A stretch of DNA of 64,000 nt from Chthoniobacter flavus. Its GTDB lineage: Bacteria; Verrucomicrobiota; Verrucomicrobiia; Chthoniobacterales; Chthoniobacteraceae. Numbering within the stretch: position 1 is the stretch's first letter; every line of letters starts with the position of its first letter. Under the pieces are notes generated by a model. The model searched no databases. It saw only the letters and a program-made list of their open reading frames with translations, and had not been told where the DNA came from. Below, piece after piece: positions 61,104 to 64,000 of the stretch. The translations under genes were made by a program, and so were the position numbers. The DNA lies in contig CAMAUX010000007.1 of assembly GCA_945861435.1 (NCBI GenBank), positions 62,001 to 126,000 of the forward strand. The letters run 5' to 3'.

Positions 61104-61892
61104 ATGCGCTCCCTTCCCCGCATCTGTCTTCTCCTCCTGCTCTGCGCCGCACAGAGTCGAGCCTCGGACTTTGCCTCCCAAATGATGGAGGCGACCTTCA
61201 AACTTTTCGACCCAAGCTCCACGGCCACGTGCTTTCTTGTCAGCAGGGCCGCCCCCGACAACGCCCTCTATCTCGTCACCGCAGCGCACGTGCTTGAGCG
61301 CATCAAGGCGGACTCCGCAGTGCTCGTCCTCCGCCGCCCCGGGGAGGACGGGAGCTACGAGCGGGTCGACCACAAACTGCCCATCCGCCACGAAGGCAAG
61401 CCCCTGTGGGTGCGGCACGCCAAAGAGGACGCCGCGGTGCTGCGCATCACCGGCACCCTGCCGACAGCCTCGCGCCCTCTTCCCGCCTCCGCCCTCGCCG
61501 ACACAGCGGCGCTCCGCTCAGCGCAACTCCACGTCTGCAGCCCGCTGTTCATCCTCACATTCCCCGAACGCTTCGAAGCCAACCACGCCGGCTTCCCCGT
61601 GGCCCGTCAGGGCATCTTCGCAAGCCCCCCACTGCTGCCCTTCGCCACACATCCCACCTTCCTCGCAGACTTCACCACTTTCGGCGGGGACAGCGGCGGC
61701 CCCGTGTTCGTGCAGGGCCCCCAAGGCGCTCCGCTGCTGGTCGGCATGGTCACTGCGCAGCATCGTCACGACGAGAAACACACCAGCGTTTACGAAGAGC
61801 GCACCGTGCATCATCCACTCGGTCTGGGCACCGTCCTGCACGGCGAGGCGTTACGCGCCACACTCGATGCGGCCGCAACCGCCGAGCACTGA
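61104..61892 (+). CDS. Secreted trypsin-like serine protease
   Basis: Signal peptide MRSLPRICLLLLLCAAQSRA; TAAHVL (His), KEDAAVLRI (Asp), GGDSGGPVF (Ser). Confidence 0.87.
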   Translation: MRSLPRICLLLLLCAAQSRASDFASQMMEATFKLFDPSSTATCFLVSRAAPDNALYLVTAAHVLERIKADSAVLVLRRPGEDGSYERVDHKLPIRHEGKPLWVRHAKEDAAVLRITGTLPTASRPLPASALADTAALRSAQLHVCSPLFILTFPERFEANHAGFPVARQGIFASPPLLPFATHPTFLADFTTFGGDSGGPVFVQGPQGAPLLVGMVTAQHRHDEKHTSVYEERTVHHPLGLGTVLHGEALRATLDAAATAEH

Positions 61893-61980
61893 AGCCGCCG
61901 AGATCACTGACGGGGCGGGCGCAAAACGGGCATCGCAGGGTGAACCCGCCCTCACATTTCTCGGTGCGCCTCTACTCTCA

Positions 61981-62010
61981 CGATCCCTCACGATCCCTCA
62001 CGATCCCTCA
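61981..62010. repeat. Perfect 10-bp tandem repeat, 3 copies (cgatccctca)
   Basis: Direct reading; preceded by a partial unit (ctca). Confidence 0.97.
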
Positions 62011-62049
62011 CCTGCCATCAGCCCGTCCTGCAGAAGAAGCCCACCCCAC

Positions 62050-64000
62050 TCAGAGCTTCGCGCACTTCTCCTTCACCGCAGCCTCGAACCTCCTCACGTT
62101 GAACCCTTGGAACACACGGTGCTCTCCGGATTTCCAAACCGCGCTTTCCTGCAGCGGAACAAGTCCCGATTCGTAAATCTCACTGTTGAATCCCACACGG
62201 AAGAAACGGCACAGGTACCGCGCGACCGCCACCACGAACACCAAATCCGCATCATCCACGGCAACCTCCGGTTCCTCCACCCACCTCACCACACTCTTGT
62301 AGCGCGTGGGAAACACGTGCGAATCCACGAACGCAATGGCCATCTCCCGCGTGGTCACCCCAAGACAAATCCTCTCAGCCTGCGCCACGGGGATCTTCCG
62401 GTCCTGCGCATAGTCGAAAATCGGCACATAGCCCGCGGGATGCAACCGCAGCAGGAGCAGCCTTCCAAAGTCGTGAATCAGCCCCCCGATGTACGCGCTC
62501 GATTCCAGATATTCGAGGTCCATCTGTGCGCAGGCAAACCGCGCAATCTCCGCTGTCGCCAACAGAAACCGCACGTAGCTGTTCCAGTTGGCATCGTCGG
62601 TCACGTACATGAAGTGATCCCGGAAATGCTGCAGCGAGCGCCCCTGCGCATTCAGACGCTTTTCCCCAAGATATCCCGCGCCCATCCGCACATCCTCGAT
62701 GAACGTCGTCGTATCCTTCCTCTTCGACTGCCTCAGCTCATTCGCGGTGAAGAAAATCTGCACCGCCAACCCCGGATCCTTCTCCACCAAATCCATCAGC
62801 GGATACAGCGACGCCGCCGTCCCGTTGGCCGCAAGCGCAAATCCCGCCGCCGTGCCAGACACCACCGGACACCCTGGCATCGACGCAACCTGCCTGAGAA
62901 CCGCCTCCGCCTTCGCCACCGGATAGGACTCTTTCTCCAGTGCCGCATTCCACAGCGCAATATTCGTCACCTCACGCGCCGCGTCCGCCTCGTCCTCCGA
63001 CATGAATCCCAGCGGAATGCGCTCGTTCAGCCGCTTGACACTCAGGTTCGCCGTCTCCGCCCACGCCGACGCATCAATCTCTCCGGCCTGCCTGTTGATG
63101 TTCTCCATGCTCCGGCACGCCGCCAGCGCAAGCACCGCTCGCTTCATCTGACGCGACACCAGAAGCACACGGTCAAAATCCCCCTTCTCCACCCGCAACC
63201 CGTACACGTCCGTCTCCGCACGAATGGTCGCTGTGCGCGGCGCTCCCGTGATCAACGCCATTTCACCCACAATGTCCCCTCCCGTAATCTCCGCGATCCG
63301 CACCGGATCCTTCGACCCCTCCTTGCGGACAAGGACCCCCAGCGTCCCCCCGTCGATCAAATACATCGCGTCCCCCACATCCCCTTGGGAAAAGAGGGTC
63401 TGCCCCGCTCCAATCTCAAAGTCGCGCACGAAGGGAATCAACGTGTGCACTTCGGACGGAGGCAGGGAGCGCATCACGGCATTTTTCCCCAACCGCTCCA
63501 GCAGCACCGCCGCACGCTGACTGCTCACCTCGAGGACCTCCACCTCCAACCGATGCACCAGCACGTTCTTGTGCATCTCAAGACACTTCACCACACGCTC
63601 CGCCTCCGCCCACTCGGTGCTCTGGATATGCGCCTCTAAAAGCCGAGCGCACTCCACCACCCCGGGCACACCCGCAAGCACCGCGACCTCCCGCGCCGCC
63701 ACAACCGGCAGCAGAAGCCCCTCCTTCAACTTCATCAGCTCCGCCTCCGCCGCCTCCTCCTCCGCCTCCAGCGCCGCTGCTGCCGCCGCTGCTGCCTTCG
63801 CCACGGCCATCGCCGCCTTGTGCGCCTCACCGTCCTCCTCGTCGTCGTCCCCCTTCTTCGCCACCAGCGGCATCATCTCCTCCTCCTCATCCTTCTTCGC
63901 CAATCGCTCCTGCTTCACAGCCACCGCCACCTCCTTCACCAATTCGGCAAACTTCTCACTGGTCCCCTCACAATAAAGCTCGATGCTCGAAACCAGCTTT
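62050..64000 (-). CDS. Cyclic-nucleotide-binding / HDOD domain protein, N-terminus off the right edge
   Basis: CNB IGAGQTLFSQGDVGDAMYLIDGGTLGVLV...GDIVGEMALITGAPRTATIRA; HDOD-type SSAYIGGLIHDFGRLLLLRLHP. Reading upstream of the track start gives open frame KLVSSIELYCEGTSEKFAELVKE to the edge. Confidence 0.88.
   Translation of the reverse strand, partial: KLVSSIELYCEGTSEKFAELVKEVAVAVKQERLAKKDEEEEMMPLVAKKGDDDEEDGEAHKAAMAVAKAAAAAAAALEAEEEAAEAELMKLKEGLLLPVVAAREVAVLAGVPGVVECARLLEAHIQSTEWAEAERVVKCLEMHKNVLVHRLEVEVLEVSSQRAAVLLERLGKNAVMRSLPPSEVHTLIPFVRDFEIGAGQTLFSQGDVGDAMYLIDGGTLGVLVRKEGSKDPVRIAEITGGDIVGEMALITGAPRTATIRAETDVYGLRVEKGDFDRVLLVSRQMKRAVLALAACRSMENINRQAGEIDASAWAETANLSVKRLNERIPLGFMSEDEADAAREVTNIALWNAALEKESYPVAKAEAVLRQVASMPGCPVVSGTAAGFALAANGTAASLYPLMDLVEKDPGLAVQIFFTANELRQSKRKDTTTFIEDVRMGAGYLGEKRLNAQGRSLQHFRDHFMYVTDDANWNSYVRFLLATAEIARFACAQMDLEYLESSAYIGGLIHDFGRLLLLRLHPAGYVPIFDYAQDRKIPVAQAERICLGVTTREMAIAFVDSHVFPTRYKSVVRWVEEPEVAVDDADLVFVVAVARYLCRFFRVGFNSEIYESGLVPLQESAVWKSGEHRVFQGFNVRRFEAAVKEKCAKL

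Noticed and set aside
59163-61892. NERD-helicase plus serine protease as a defence island
   Set aside because: The protease has a signal peptide and is divergently oriented; no integrase, toxin-antitoxin or other defence genes seen. Kept only as a weak question on the helicase/J-domain pair.
61237-63639. 800-aa plus-strand ORF
   Set aside because: Out of frame with the protease and antisense to the cNMP-HDOD gene; low-complexity Arg/His/Pro composition.

Overview
High-GC chromosomal window whose gene content (DUF1501/DUF1549/DUF1553 cluster, DUF1080, DUF4838, LpxC-FabZ fusion, oversized GreA-like protein, bactofilin) suggests a Verrucomicrobia/PVC bacterium; this assignment is inference from gene content. 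About 52 CDS can be supported, plus one tRNA-Ser(GCT) and one clear intrinsic terminator. I saw no rRNA, CRISPR array, integrase or IS element. Main blocks: (1) PSCyt1 / DUF1549-DUF1553 / DUF1501 cluster running off the left edge; (2) prs-rplY-pth-rpsF-ssb; (3) DUF1080 plus tandem esterases, one fused to SMP-30; (4) a redox locus with a cyclic-nucleotide-binding/4x[4Fe-4S] fusion, a His-rich membrane protein, a 10-CXXCH cytochrome and a divergent multiheme cytochrome; (5) lpxA and lpxC-fabZ; (6) sucCD-citrate synthase-oxidoreductase-PDH E1a/E1b/E2; (7) greA-like, eno, ftsB-like and prfB with a classic +1 frameshift site; (8) ECF sigma/FecR-LamG pair, bactofilin, DUF4838, NERD-helicase, secreted trypsin-like protease and a cNMP-HDOD protein running off the right edge. 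The best candidate for an under-described system is the cNMP-linked redox locus at about 19.1-25.0 kb. All family names come from reading motifs; no searches were run.
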